A stretch of 64,000 bases of DNA from JBFMAI01 sp040755725 (GCA_040755725.1 JBFMAI010000017.1:1-64000); one strand, 5' to 3'. Positions 42,483-52,134 are shown, numbered from the stretch's first letter. Notes: generated by a model from the sequence alone, not told the origin. A program made the numbers and translations.

Positions 42483-44933
42483 CTAGCCTCCGTACTGATT
42501 GCGAATGAGCGTGCTGGCCGGCTCGCCGGGGACGTTCAGCGCCCCCAGCGTCGCCGACGCCGCCTCGCGGAGGGTCATGTTCGGCTCGCTCTCCACGATC
42601 GTGATGATCCGCCGGACCGCCTCGTCCCCCAGGAGGTTGCCCCGGCGTTTGGCCGCTTCGGTCAGCGCCGCGAACATCTTGAGGCGCATGTCCTCGGACT
42701 CGGCGGCGTCCAAAGCGATCCGGGCGATGGCTTCCTGGGCTTTGGACGACCCGAGATAGCCGAGAACCTCCGCGATCAGCACCCGCAAGGCCACGTCGGA
42801 ACTGCCCAGCGCGGTCAGAAGCGCCGGCTCGACGTCGGCCACGTTGAACACGGGGTTGTTCGTCAGGGCCAGGTCGCGCAGCACCGCGCCCGCCTCATAG
42901 GCCAGTTGGACCCCGACTTCCGGCGTGATCGGCTTGGCGCCGACCGCGTGCGAGACGGTGGCCACGGCGCGGCCGATCTCGCTCGGCCCGGCGCCGGCGG
43001 GCAATTCGGTCAGACGGTGATCGGCCCGCACCAGGGCCCGGACCAGGTCCGCGCCGCCGGCCTTCGACACCACGACGACCGGGGCGGAAGCGAAGCGGAA
43101 CTCGCTGCGCAACATCCCGAGTCCGGCCGCGAGCTCAGGTTCGCGAACGTCGGAAGCGATGAAGAGCACGTCGACGGCGGGCAGGTCTTTGCGGACGCGC
43201 TCCAAGCCCGGCAGCAGCCCGGCCTCGATGACCACTTCATAGCCTTGGGCGCGCAGCACCCCGGCGACGGCATTGGCCGACGCGGCATCCGGGTCCACGA
43301 TGAGCGCCGCCCGGGCACCCGCGTGCAGCGTGAGCGCCTCCGCGAGCACGGGCATCAAGTTCTGATGGTTCAGGAACGTCTGTACGGGGCGGCCGCGCCC
43401 GAGCGTGAGCGCGGCGCGGATGCGCACCATGCGGTCCGGGAACGACAGGGCCTCCGCCAAGGGCAGACGGCCGGCCGCGTCCGCCAGCAGACTGGCCGGA
43501 CCGGCGGTGTTGTGCAGCGCCTCGACCATGCCGAGCGCGACCGCAGGGTCGCCGGAATCGACCGCCCGGGCCAGCGTCATTAGGCAGTAGTCCGCCCCGG
43601 CGGACTGGGCGAAGTACAAAGGCGGCGGGAAGTCCTCGGGTCGGGTGGGATCGGTCTGGCCGGGCGGGAGTTGGGCCTCGCGCCGCTGGTTGGCCGCGAG
43701 CCACAGGGCCAAGGCGGGCCTGAGTCCCGCGTTCAGCCGCAGCGCCTCCTCACAGCAGCGCATGCACATGATCTCGTTGAAGATCGGGGTCGGGACTTTG
43801 ACGTTCTGGAGCAGATCGTCCCGCCAGTACCACACGTTGGCCGTATCCAACCGGGCGTCGGCGGCCAGGGACGGCTTGTCGGCGTAGTAGTCCTCGGCGA
43901 GTGCGAGGAAGGCCTCGGCCGCTGACGTAGGCAATGGCCCGGCAGCGCGGGCGGCCAGGGCTTCCAGGGCCTGCGTGGCATCCTGACGCCCTTTGGGTGA
44001 GGTCGTTGGATCCTCCTGAAGGCGCAGCAGGTACGGGACGGCCTGCGTGTAACCGATTTGCGCCAGAGCTTCCGTCAGGTACTGCCGCGTCGCGTCGTCG
44101 TTCATCCGCAGCGCCATGACCAGCGGGTTCAGCGCGGGACGGTCGATCTGCGGCAGGCAGCGCACGATCGGCCGCAGCAGCTCCTGCTTCCCAGGGTCGC
44201 GCAGGGTCTGCACGACGAACGGGATGGCGTACTCCCCCGACGCCTTGAGCGCTTCGCAGGCGTTCTCGTAGCCGCGCGGCGGGCCGCCGAGGCGGGCAAT
44301 GTTCTCCTTGATTCGCGTCGGGTCGGCCTTGATGGCGACCTCGCCGCGGTCGAGTACCCGCAGCAGGGCGCGGGCCGAATCGCCCACGGTGGGGTTGCCG
44401 GTGAGCTGGAGCAAGATGTCGCGGCGTTTCGGCGACCGATCGGTGAACTCCAGGACGGCCACCGGGTCCGGATCGGCGTCCAGCAGCGCGCGGAAGTTGG
44501 CCTGGGCCACGTCGAAACGGCCGATCTGGCAGAAGTAGAAGCCGTCGTCGGCTTCGTTCATCTGCTCGCGGCCGGTCGTCAGCCGCTGGGCCACCGCCTG
44601 GCCGTTCGGCCCCAGCGCGTTGGCCTCCATGTCCTGCTCGAACAGCAGGACGGCCCCGCCGGCCGCGGTCCGCTGCACCGTGTGATCGGCCAGTAGCGCG
44701 ACGCGGAAGGGCGAAGGCTCCAGGGCCAGCAGCTCGCCGAACGCGGTCTCCGCCCGCTCCGGGTTGCGGTCCAGGATGGCCTGCATGGCGTCAAACCACT
44801 TCTCCCATGCCTGGGCCGTGGTGCCCGTGATGAACCCCTCCGTTGTCGTCTGGGCGAGGACCGCGATCGACCCGACCAACAGCACTCCGAAGACGAGACC
44901 CGCGTACCGAACGGGTCCGGCGGTTGGATACAT
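42483..44933 (-). CDS. Exported HEAT-repeat protein with receiver-like domain
   Basis: 816 residues from ATG 44933 with a signal peptide (YAGLVFGVLLVGSIAVLAQT). Residues to about 320 contain HEAT-like repeats (RPIVRCLPQIDRPALNPLVM, ATRQYLTEALAQIGYTQAVP). From about 560 a receiver-like fold appears (ALIVDPDAASANAVAGVLRA, VDVLFIASDV, APVVVVSKAGGADLVRALVR), and HEAT repeats return at the end (DVALRVLIAEVLGYLGSSKA). A response-regulator-like module in an exported protein cannot be a normal phosphoreceiver, and the acidic pocket is incomplete. A consensus promoter lies upstream. Confidence 0.7.
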   Translation of the reverse strand: MYPTAGPVRYAGLVFGVLLVGSIAVLAQTTTEGFITGTTAQAWEKWFDAMQAILDRNPERAETAFGELLALEPSPFRVALLADHTVQRTAAGGAVLLFEQDMEANALGPNGQAVAQRLTTGREQMNEADDGFYFCQIGRFDVAQANFRALLDADPDPVAVLEFTDRSPKRRDILLQLTGNPTVGDSARALLRVLDRGEVAIKADPTRIKENIARLGGPPRGYENACEALKASGEYAIPFVVQTLRDPGKQELLRPIVRCLPQIDRPALNPLVMALRMNDDATRQYLTEALAQIGYTQAVPYLLRLQEDPTTSPKGRQDATQALEALAARAAGPLPTSAAEAFLALAEDYYADKPSLAADARLDTANVWYWRDDLLQNVKVPTPIFNEIMCMRCCEEALRLNAGLRPALALWLAANQRREAQLPPGQTDPTRPEDFPPPLYFAQSAGADYCLMTLARAVDSGDPAVALGMVEALHNTAGPASLLADAAGRLPLAEALSFPDRMVRIRAALTLGRGRPVQTFLNHQNLMPVLAEALTLHAGARAALIVDPDAASANAVAGVLRAQGYEVVIEAGLLPGLERVRKDLPAVDVLFIASDVREPELAAGLGMLRSEFRFASAPVVVVSKAGGADLVRALVRADHRLTELPAGAGPSEIGRAVATVSHAVGAKPITPEVGVQLAYEAGAVLRDLALTNNPVFNVADVEPALLTALGSSDVALRVLIAEVLGYLGSSKAQEAIARIALDAAESEDMRLKMFAALTEAAKRRGNLLGDEAVRRIITIVESEPNMTLREAASATLGALNVPGEPASTLIRNQYGG

Positions 44934-44998
44934 AGCTGCCTCCACTGGCACAACCGCCCGGGTTGCACCGCCGCAGGTTGGCTGAGAATCAGGCCGCG

Positions 44999-45026
44999 AT
45001 TATAGCGCCACAGCGCGCGCTGTCAA
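44999..45026 (-). promoter_or_regulatory. Perfect-consensus sigma70 promoter of the HEAT-repeat gene
   Basis: On the minus strand TTGACA (45026-45021), a 16-base spacer and TATAAT (45004-44999), 66 bases before ATG 44933. Both hexamers match the consensus in full. Confidence 0.7.
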
Positions 45027-45098
45027 ACGAAGTGCGGGGTGCCCCCAAACCGAGAAGGTCCCCCCGTCGCCCGGCGTCCCGGCCCCCCGGCCAGGTCG

Positions 45099-45284
45099 TC
45101 ACGTGCCGCTGATTTGCACGGCGTCCGTCGCCGACTCGAAGACCCGGTTGATGCCGTCCCGCAGCCCCTCAATGGCGGCGATCAGGGCCACGATGATGAG
45201 ACAAAGCAGGACCGCGTATTCCGGGGTCGTCGGACCGTCTTCTTCCACGAGCAGGCGCCGGAGCGCTAGTCGGATGTCGCGCAT
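45099..45284 (-). CDS. Flp/Fap type IVb pilin
   Basis: 61 residues from ATG 45284. The short basic leader MRDIRLALRRLLVEEDG is followed by PTTPEYAVLLCLIIVALIAA, the Flp pilin layout with a Glu five residues into the mature helix (cut after the Gly). Such pilins form tight-adherence or secretion pili; no tad assembly genes are in the window. Confidence 0.8.
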   Translation of the reverse strand: MRDIRLALRRLLVEEDGPTTPEYAVLLCLIIVALIAAIEGLRDGINRVFESATDAVQISGT

Positions 45285-45448
45285 GATGCTGCTCTCCCGC
45301 TCTCCAAGCCGCGTCCCCAGAGTCGCGCCCGCCGTCCGGGCGGCTTTGCCCGTCCCTCCCGGCCACCGCAGCCCACGCGCGGCCGGCCGGAACCGCGTCG
45401 GTTCGGGCAAGCCGGCGTACCGCGAGGCAAGCTGGGCGCTCTGCTGAA

Positions 45449-45478
45449 AGTGTACAAATCGTGAGCGGCGAACGACAA
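45449..45478 (-). promoter_or_regulatory. Possible promoter of the Flp pilin gene
   Basis: TTGTCG (45478-45473), 18 bases, TACACT (45454-45449) on the minus strand, about 165 bases before the pilin start. Confidence 0.35.
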
Positions 45479-45622
45479 ACGGAACCGCCCATTGTGGCCG
45501 GATAAGCCAAATCGGGACCGGCCACGTCCTGTCAAGCCGGACGGCACATCGCTCCCCGTCCCATACTCCGAAATCTCGGCCGGGCTGAATGCACCCCGCC
45601 CTCGATCACGCCGCGCGCGTGG

Positions 45623-45670
45623 GACGAGGTTCCCGGCAAGCCACGGCCCGGCGGGAACCTCGCCCTCGCT
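45623..45670. repeat. GGGAGGGCGAG-class hairpin element, diverged copy C
   Basis: GACGAGGTTCCCGGC and GGCGGGAACCTCGCC pair around a loop AAGCCACGGCCC. Wording (GGCAAGCC, CGGCCCGG, CTCGCCCTCG) recalls copies A, B and D. It lies just downstream of the leftward lipoprotein gene ending at 45693; the rest of the 45285-45692 gap holds only a possible promoter. Confidence 0.5.
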
Positions 45671-45692
45671 CGTTGTTGAATCGCGCGCCGGC

Positions 45693-47027
45693 CTAGTCGG
45701 TCAGGCGGATGTAACCGACGGTGCGGTCAGTCCCGCCGCCGGCGGTCGGGGCCGTCTTGAACCCGACGGTGTTCGCACTGCAATAGATGTCCCACGCGGG
45801 GCAGGCCCAGGGGTCGGTGTTCGCCGGGTCGTCCGGCACCACGAACGCCGCCGTGCCCAGGCTGTATTGCAGGTACGAATCGGCCAGGAACACGTGGTCG
45901 CCGTCCGGCGTGATGCACAGGCTGCCCGCGAAGCCGCGCAGGCCGTTGTTCTCGGTAGAGCCGTCGATGTACTGGTTCAGCGCGGCCTTCGTGAAGCCGG
46001 GGCCCGGGACGGTCCCAACGGCGGCCCGCTGGTCGCCGCCGCTGCGGTCGTTCGCGTCGGCGTCGGCGAAGAAGGCGAAGGTGGTGTCGCCGATGGCCAC
46101 GTCGGCAATCCCCGCCGCGCTCGTCAGGGCAACCACCTTGTTCGTCTTCAGATTGACGAGGAACGCCTGGGGGTAGGCCCGGTCGTCCAGGCCGATCAGG
46201 TAGTCACCGCTCACCCGCATCTGGACGCCGCTGATACCGTTCGGCAGGGCGATCGCGGTCGGACCGGCGGCCGGGGTGGTGAGATCGTAGACGTACAGCG
46301 CCGCCGGAGTGCCGGCCGCGGCGAAGGCCCGCTGGGTGGCCGCGTCCACGGCGACCTGTTGGACCGCGAAGCCGCTGGTGACGCCCGGGGGGTTGTTCAG
46401 CGAGAGCACGGCCGGGGTGTCGCCGCTGACATCGATGACTTTCAGGACACGGCCGTCCGTGACGGTGGTGGCGTCGCAGCGCACGATGCAGTAATCACCG
46501 TCGGCCTGGATGTGCCCCACGTCATTCGCGCCGGCGGGGATGTTCGCCAGGCGGATGTCCTCCTGCGCGAACACGGTCGGAGCCCCGCCCGCGTCCACGT
46601 TGAATACCGCCACCTGGAAGTTGTTGTTGACCAGGAAGATCGTCCGGCCGCCGACGGCGAACCCCTTGCTGCGGTAGTTGCCCGTGTTGGGCACGGGGGT
46701 GCCGGCGGTGGGATTCGTGGACGGGACGATGTACGACACGCCCGTAACGACGCCGGTGCCGAACACAATCAGGTCGTCGCCGACGCGCAAGCCGGCGTCG
46801 TGCCGGACCGCGATGTTGGTTTTGACGATGGTAAGCTCCGGCGTCTCGTTGCCGCCGTTGTTGCCACCGTTATCGCCCCCGTTGTCACCGCCATTGTCAC
46901 CGCCGTTGTCGCCGCCGTTATCGGGCGGGGGGAACAGGTCGGGGAAGATGATGTGACAGCCGGTCGTCGGTGCCAGGAAGACCGGGACGGCGACCGCCAG
47001 TAGAAGTACAAAAGTCCAGTTCCGCAT
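45693..47027 (-). CDS. Lipoprotein with DNGG repeats and propeller-like body
   Basis: 444 residues. The signal (MRNWTFVLLLAVAVPVFLAP) ends in a TTGC lipobox. A linker of five NGGDNGG-type repeats (12-bp units, residues about 37-60) precedes a body of beta repeats (VGDDLIVFGTG, VGGRTIFLVNNNFQVAVFN, VSGDYLIGLDDRAYPQAFLV) that suggests a beta-propeller. The function is unknown; probably surface- or periplasm-exposed. GACGTTC-CGCTC-GAACGTC at 47059-47077 forms a hairpin in its leader. Confidence 0.65.
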   Translation of the reverse strand: MRNWTFVLLLAVAVPVFLAPTTGCHIIFPDLFPPPDNGGDNGGDNGGDNGGDNGGNNGGNETPELTIVKTNIAVRHDAGLRVGDDLIVFGTGVVTGVSYIVPSTNPTAGTPVPNTGNYRSKGFAVGGRTIFLVNNNFQVAVFNVDAGGAPTVFAQEDIRLANIPAGANDVGHIQADGDYCIVRCDATTVTDGRVLKVIDVSGDTPAVLSLNNPPGVTSGFAVQQVAVDAATQRAFAAAGTPAALYVYDLTTPAAGPTAIALPNGISGVQMRVSGDYLIGLDDRAYPQAFLVNLKTNKVVALTSAAGIADVAIGDTTFAFFADADANDRSGGDQRAAVGTVPGPGFTKAALNQYIDGSTENNGLRGFAGSLCITPDGDHVFLADSYLQYSLGTAAFVVPDDPANTDPWACPAWDIYCSANTVGFKTAPTAGGGTDRTVGYIRLTD

Positions 47028-47213
47028 CGTGCCATCCTCTCAAACAAATACCGTGGCCGACGTTCCGCTCGAACGTCGCGCGCGAAGTCCGACCGGTCCG
47101 TGGCCCCGCGGGCTCTTACTTGACCGGCTCGGTCAGTAACGCGACAATCCGGTCGGAAACTCGCAAAGCCGATGCAGGGCTTGCGAAGGGGGAATGCCGG
47201 AGGTGAACAGCGC

Positions 47214-47786
47214 TTGGCCTCGCGCAGCGACGTGACCCGCATTCTGAAACGGGCCAGTTCCGGGGACGAGTCGGCCATAAACCGCTTGCTTCCAATGGTT
47301 TATGAAGAGCTGCGGGCGCTGGCCGAAAGCTATCTCCAACGCGAGAACCCCGGCCATACCCTGCAAGCGACCGCCCTGGTTCACGAGGCGTACTTGCGCC
47401 TCGTGAAGCAAGAGGACGTGGAGTGGCAGAACCGGGCCCATTTCTTCGCCCTCGCCGCCCAGGCCATCCGTCGCATCCTCGTCGACCACGCCCGTGGCCG
47501 TGGGCGGGCCAAACGCGGCGGCGACCGCGAGCGGGTCACGCTGAATGAGGACGTGGCACTCACGGCCGACCGCGACGTGGACCTGATCGAACTGGACGCC
47601 GCCCTCGAGAAGCTCGCCCGCCTGCACGAGCGGCAGGCCCGCATCGTCGAGCTGCGTTTCTTCGGCGGCTTGACGCTGCGGGAGGCGGCGGAAGTGCTCG
47701 GGGTGTCGCCGCGGACGATCGACGGCGACTGGTCAATGGCCCGGGCGTGGCTGCGCCGCGAGCTGCGGCCGGATGACGCCCCATGA
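47214..47786 (+). CDS. ECF sigma factor (planctomycete type, TIGR02999-like)
   Basis: About 190 residues from TTG 47214 behind GGAGG (ten bases); ATG 47172 is the alternative. Region 2 is MVYEELRALAESYLQRENPG, THLVHEAYL-like ATALVHEAYLRLV and FFALAAQAIRRILVDHAR; region 4 is ARIVELRFFGGLTLREAAEV and LGVSPRTIDGDWSMARAWLR. This belongs to a large ECF group that I know mostly from planctomycetes and acidobacteria, typically paired with a Ser/Thr kinase instead of an anti-sigma factor. Its stop overlaps the start of the kinase gene (ATGA). Confidence 0.88.
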   Translation: MASRSDVTRILKRASSGDESAINRLLPMVYEELRALAESYLQRENPGHTLQATALVHEAYLRLVKQEDVEWQNRAHFFALAAQAIRRILVDHARGRGRAKRGGDRERVTLNEDVALTADRDVDLIELDAALEKLARLHERQARIVELRFFGGLTLREAAEVLGVSPRTIDGDWSMARAWLRRELRPDDAP

Positions 47787-50383
47787 CGCCGCAGCGCTAC
47801 GAGCAGGTGCGCGCGCTCTTTCTGGCCGCGCGCGAAGTGCCCGTGTCTCAGCGGGGCGACTTTCTCAGCGCGCGGTGTGCCGGCGACGACGAGCTGCGCC
47901 GCGAGGTGGAATCGCTGCTGGGTAGTGCGGCCGCGGCGGATACGTTTCTGAACGCGCCGGCGCTGGGAATGGACTTCAAACTGGAGGAGGTTGCCCCCCG
48001 GAGTGAATTGGCTTCCACGCTCGGCCGCGGCCGGCCCGTGTCCGGGCTGTCCGCCGTGCCGGAGCGCATCGGCTCTTATCGCATTCTGGAGGTGGTCGGC
48101 GAAGGGGGCATGGGGGTGGTCTACCGCGCGGAGCAGGATAGCCCGCGGCGCATCGTGGCCCTGAAGGTCATTCGCCCCGGCGCGGAGTCGCCCGAGGCCC
48201 TGCGGCGATTCGAGCACGAAGGCCAGGTGCTCGCCTGGCTCCAACACGCGGGAATCGCCCAGGTCTACGAGACCGGCACGGCGGACCTCGGCGGCGGACG
48301 ACGCCCGTTCTTCGCGATGGAGTACATCGAGGGGCAGTCGCTGTGCGAGCATGCGGCGGCCGTGCGGTTGACGGTGCGGCAGCGCTTGGAACTGCTGGCG
48401 CGACTGGCCGACGCGGTGCAGCACGCCCACCAGAAGGGCGTGGTCCACCGGGACCTCAAACCGGCCAACATCCTGGTGGACCCGACCGGGCAGCCCAAGA
48501 TCGTCGATTTCGGCGTGGCGCGGGTGACCGAGGCGGACCTCCGACTCACCACCTTGCGGACGGACATGGGGCGATTGATCGGGACGCTGGCTTACATGAG
48601 CCCGGAGCAACTGGCCGGCGACCCCCGCGAAGTAGACACGCGGGCGGATGTGTACGCGCTGGGGGTCGTCGCCTACGAACTCCTGGCCGGCCACACGCCC
48701 ATCGACGTCAGCGGACGCAGCCTGCCCGACGCGGCGCGGGCCGTCGCGGAGCTGGAGCCCCCGCCGCTGCGCTCGCAGAACCGCGCCCTGCGCGGCGACG
48801 TGGAGACGATCGTGGCCAAGGCGATGGAGAAGGACAAGGGGCGGCGCTACCAGTCGGCGGCCGACCTTGCGGCGGACCTCCGCCGTTGCCTTGCCGACCA
48901 GCCGATCGCCGCCCGGCCCGCCACCGTGATCTACCAGTTCCGCAAGTTCGCCCGACGGAACCGGGCGTTGGTGGCGGGCGCGGCGCTGGCGCTGCTGGCG
49001 CTGCTGGGTGGCACCGCGGGGACGACGTTCGGCCTGCTGCGAGCCCGCGCGCAGCAGGCCACGGCGGAAGCGGAGCGAAATCGGGCGCTCGACGCGGAGG
49101 CCCTCGCCGCCCGTCGGTGGCAGGAAGCGGAAAGCGAGGCGGCGAAGGCCAATGCCGTCAGTGCCTTCATTCGCGCCATGCTGTCATCGGCCGCCCCCGA
49201 ACGCGAGGGGCGCGAAGTGCGCGTGGTGGAGGTCCTGGAGCGCGCCGCGCAGGACCTGGAGCATGAGCTCCGGAACCAACCGGAGATCGAGGCGGCCCTG
49301 CGGAACACGATCGGCGTCACCTACATGGGCCTGGGGTTGAACGCGGAAGCGGAGCCGCACCTGCGGACGGCCCTGGGCCTGCGGACCGACCTGCTCGGAC
49401 CAGAGCACGCCGACACGCTCTCCTCGACGGCCAACCTCGGCCTGGTGTTGCTGGAACTGCGGCGGCCCGACGAAGGGCGGGCGCTGCTGGGCGAGGTCCT
49501 GGCGACCCGGCGGCGCACGCTCGGCGCGGAACACCCCGAGACGGTCCTGGCGATGAGCAATCTCGGCCATGCGCTGCAGCGGGCCGGGGAGGTGCGCGAC
49601 GCGGAAGCCTTGTGGCGCGAAGCGCTGGACATCCAGCGGCGAATCAGCCTGCCGGACGATCCGCAGCGGGCCGTGCTGTTGAACAACCTGGCGCAGTTGC
49701 TGAAGCTGACGCGTCGCGCCGCCGCCGCCGAGCCCCTGCTGCGTGAGGCGCTGGCCATTCAACGGGCCGCCCGCGGCGACGAGCACCCGCACACGCTGGC
49801 GGCGATGGACAATCTGGCCATGACGCTGAAGGCGTTGGATGAATCCACCGAAGCGGAGGCGCTGCTGCGGGAGGTCGTCGCGATTCGCCGCCGGACCTTG
49901 GGCGAGCACCCCGCCCTCTTCGCGGCCCTCAGCAACCTGGCCCGTGTCCTGCAGGACCAGGACCGGCTTGAAGAAGCGGAACCGCTGGCGCGGGAGGCCT
50001 TGGAGGGTTTCCGCCGCAGCGTCGGCCCGGACAGCCGCAAGGCCCTCGTCGCGGAGAACAACCTCGCGTCGCTGCTGGTCGACCTGGGGCGGGCGTCCGA
50101 CGCCGCGGCCCTCTACGTGGAACTGATTGACGCGGCCCGCCGGGTTCTGCCGGCGGAGGACTTCACGCTCCAAATCTTCGCCCGCAACTACGGCCGCTGC
50201 TTGACGGCGTTGCGGCGGTTCGAGGACGCCGAGGCCCTGCTCGTACCGAGTTATGACAGCCTGGTGCGGACCCTGGGCGCCCGCCACGAGCACACCCACA
50301 AGACGCTGACCTATGTCATCGACCTGTACGAGGCGTGGGGAAAAGCCGACGCCGCCGCGGCATACCGCGCGCAGTTGAAGTAG
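47783..50383 (+). CDS. Ser/Thr protein kinase with transmembrane helix and TPR array
   Basis: 866 residues. Kinase domain at about 93-370: glycine loop VVGEGGMGVVYRAE, Lys128 in VALKVIRPGA, catalytic Asp224 in VHRDLKPANIL, and IVDFGVARV. A transmembrane helix (ALVAGAALALLALLGGTAGT, about 395-415) leads to a coiled coil and then some ten kinesin-light-chain-like TPRs, each with the LG..HP.T pattern (EHPETVLAMSNLGHALQRAG, DEHPHTLAAMDNLAMTLKAL). It is translationally coupled to the sigma factor and probably controls it by phosphorylation in response to an outside signal. Confidence 0.92.
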   Translation: MTPQRYEQVRALFLAAREVPVSQRGDFLSARCAGDDELRREVESLLGSAAAADTFLNAPALGMDFKLEEVAPRSELASTLGRGRPVSGLSAVPERIGSYRILEVVGEGGMGVVYRAEQDSPRRIVALKVIRPGAESPEALRRFEHEGQVLAWLQHAGIAQVYETGTADLGGGRRPFFAMEYIEGQSLCEHAAAVRLTVRQRLELLARLADAVQHAHQKGVVHRDLKPANILVDPTGQPKIVDFGVARVTEADLRLTTLRTDMGRLIGTLAYMSPEQLAGDPREVDTRADVYALGVVAYELLAGHTPIDVSGRSLPDAARAVAELEPPPLRSQNRALRGDVETIVAKAMEKDKGRRYQSAADLAADLRRCLADQPIAARPATVIYQFRKFARRNRALVAGAALALLALLGGTAGTTFGLLRARAQQATAEAERNRALDAEALAARRWQEAESEAAKANAVSAFIRAMLSSAAPEREGREVRVVEVLERAAQDLEHELRNQPEIEAALRNTIGVTYMGLGLNAEAEPHLRTALGLRTDLLGPEHADTLSSTANLGLVLLELRRPDEGRALLGEVLATRRRTLGAEHPETVLAMSNLGHALQRAGEVRDAEALWREALDIQRRISLPDDPQRAVLLNNLAQLLKLTRRAAAAEPLLREALAIQRAARGDEHPHTLAAMDNLAMTLKALDESTEAEALLREVVAIRRRTLGEHPALFAALSNLARVLQDQDRLEEAEPLAREALEGFRRSVGPDSRKALVAENNLASLLVDLGRASDAAALYVELIDAARRVLPAEDFTLQIFARNYGRCLTALRRFEDAEALLVPSYDSLVRTLGARHEHTHKTLTYVIDLYEAWGKADAAAAYRAQLK

Positions 50384-50502
50384 CCATCCGGTCGAGTGGG
50401 CCGCGAGCACCCCGGCGCGCCGGCGGGGCGGCGTTGGGTCGGAGGACCGACGCGCGGCGCGGACCCCGTGCTGGCGCTTGAGACTCGTTCAAACGGGCCC
50501 CG

Positions 50503-52134
50503 TCAGAAGATAAAGTCGGTCGACAGGAACTTCGAGTGTCGGCCGGTGATGATCTCCGAGACGATCTGTTGGTTGGCCTCGTTGTCCTTCGCCGCCACAA
50601 GGCTGCGGATGGAAAACACCCGCAACGCATCCGACACCGACAACGTGCCCTCGGCCGAGTCCTTGCGGCCGGTGAAGGGGAACGTATCCGGGCCGCGCTG
50701 GCACTGGCTGTTGATGTTCACGCGGCAAACTTGATTGACGAGCGTGTCGATCAGCCGGCTGAGCCGCCGCGGGTCGCCGCCGAACAGGGCCGCCTGTTGG
50801 CCGACCGGCGACTGCACCATCCAGTCGATGACCTCCTGCTCGTCGTCGTACGGTACGAGCGGCACGACCGGGCCGAATTGCTCGACCTGGCAGATGCGCA
50901 TATCCGGCCTGGTGGGATAGAGCACCGCGGGATAGTACAGGGTGTGATCGATCACGCCGCCGCCGGGGTTGAGAACGCGGGCGCCGCCGGCGATCGCTTC
51001 ATCGACCCGTTCCTTCAACCACTGCGGCTTGTTCTCCTCCGGCAGCGGGGTGATCTGCACGCCCTCTTCCCACGGCATGCCCACGGGGAGCCGCCCGACC
51101 GCGTTGGCCAGACGGGTGGCGAAGGTCTCGGCGATGCTGCGGTGGGCGAAGATGATCTTGATCGCCGTGCAACGCTGGCCGTTGTAAGACAACGCCCCTA
51201 GCAGGCACTCCTTGACCGCCAGGTCGAGATCGGCGTGGGGCAGGATGACGGCGGGGTTCTTCGCTTCCAGGCCAAGCACGCACCGCAGGCGGTTCGGCCG
51301 GGGGTGCTGGTGTTTGAGGATCGACGCGACACGGGCCGAGCCGATGAACGCCAGCACGTCCACGTCGCCGCTTTGCATCAGCGGCCCGACGACGACCGGT
51401 CCCTCGCCGTACACCGTGTTCACGACGCCCGGCGGGAACGAGTCGGCGAAGGCTTGCAGCAGCGGGGCGTGCAGCAGGACGCCGTGTTTGGGCGGCTTGA
51501 AGATCACCGTGTTGCCCATGATGAGGGCGGGGATGAGCGTGGTGTACGTCTCGTTGAGCGGGTAGTTGAACGGACCCATGCAGAGGACGACGCCCAGCGG
51601 GCTGCGGCGGATTTGGGCGATGAAGCCCTGCTCGACGGCGAAGCGGGAGCTGATGCGGTCGAGTTCCTTGAGGGCCTGGATCGTGTCGCGGATGTAGACG
51701 ACGGTGCGGTCGAACTCCTTGCGGGCGTCGGGCAGCGTCTTGCCGATTTCCCACATCAGCAGCCGGACGACCTCGTCGCGCACGGCTTCCATGCGCGGGA
51801 TGAACGCCTGGAGGTGCCGGATGCGGTCGGCGACGGACATCGCCGGCCACGGGCCGCGGCCGTGGTCGTACGCCCGCCGGGCGGCGGCGAGCGCCTCCAG
51901 CGCCCGGTCCGACGTCATCCGCGGGTAGTGCCCGAGGCGATACGGCGTTGGTCCGTTCGGCCCGTGGAGGCAGACGGGCGACAAGACCTCCTCACAGGGG
52001 CCGTCCCAGGTGTACACGAGCCCGTCGAGCAGGTAGCGGGCGCCGTGGGAGTAGTACTCGACGCGCGCCTCGGCAGGAATGGCGTCGAGTGACTTGGGGA
52101 ATACGTCGGCGGGGGTGCTGACGCGGGTGGACAT
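50503..52134 (-). CDS. gapN: NADP-dependent glyceraldehyde-3-phosphate dehydrogenase (GapN-type aldehyde dehydrogenase)
   Basis: 543 residues from ATG 52134, behind GGAGGTGACC. Aldehyde dehydrogenase landmarks: GVVLCMGPFNYPLNETYTTL (nucleotide fold), LGLEAKNPAVIL with the general-base Glu, and NGQRCTAIKIIF with the catalytic Cys. The spelling GPFNYPLNET and NGQRCTA is that of GapN, which oxidises G3P to 3-phosphoglycerate with NADP and skips ATP formation. The neighbouring hydroxyacid dehydrogenase could act on a related three-carbon acid. The N-terminus is about 50 residues longer than in short GapN. Confidence 0.88.
   Translation of the reverse strand: MSTRVSTPADVFPKSLDAIPAEARVEYYSHGARYLLDGLVYTWDGPCEEVLSPVCLHGPNGPTPYRLGHYPRMTSDRALEALAAARRAYDHGRGPWPAMSVADRIRHLQAFIPRMEAVRDEVVRLLMWEIGKTLPDARKEFDRTVVYIRDTIQALKELDRISSRFAVEQGFIAQIRRSPLGVVLCMGPFNYPLNETYTTLIPALIMGNTVIFKPPKHGVLLHAPLLQAFADSFPPGVVNTVYGEGPVVVGPLMQSGDVDVLAFIGSARVASILKHQHPRPNRLRCVLGLEAKNPAVILPHADLDLAVKECLLGALSYNGQRCTAIKIIFAHRSIAETFATRLANAVGRLPVGMPWEEGVQITPLPEENKPQWLKERVDEAIAGGARVLNPGGGVIDHTLYYPAVLYPTRPDMRICQVEQFGPVVPLVPYDDEQEVIDWMVQSPVGQQAALFGGDPRRLSRLIDTLVNQVCRVNINSQCQRGPDTFPFTGRKDSAEGTLSVSDALRVFSIRSLVAAKDNEANQQIVSEIITGRHSKFLSTDFIF

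Noticed and set aside
46840..46925. Tandem repeat as a separate mobile or regulatory element
   Set aside because: The 12-bp units encode the DNGG linker of the lipoprotein in frame and look like an ordinary coding minisatellite.
47172..47214. ATG 47172 as start of the ECF sigma factor
   Set aside because: There is no ribosome-binding site, and the extra residues are not family-like; TTG 47214 has GGAGG at good distance. Not fully excluded.
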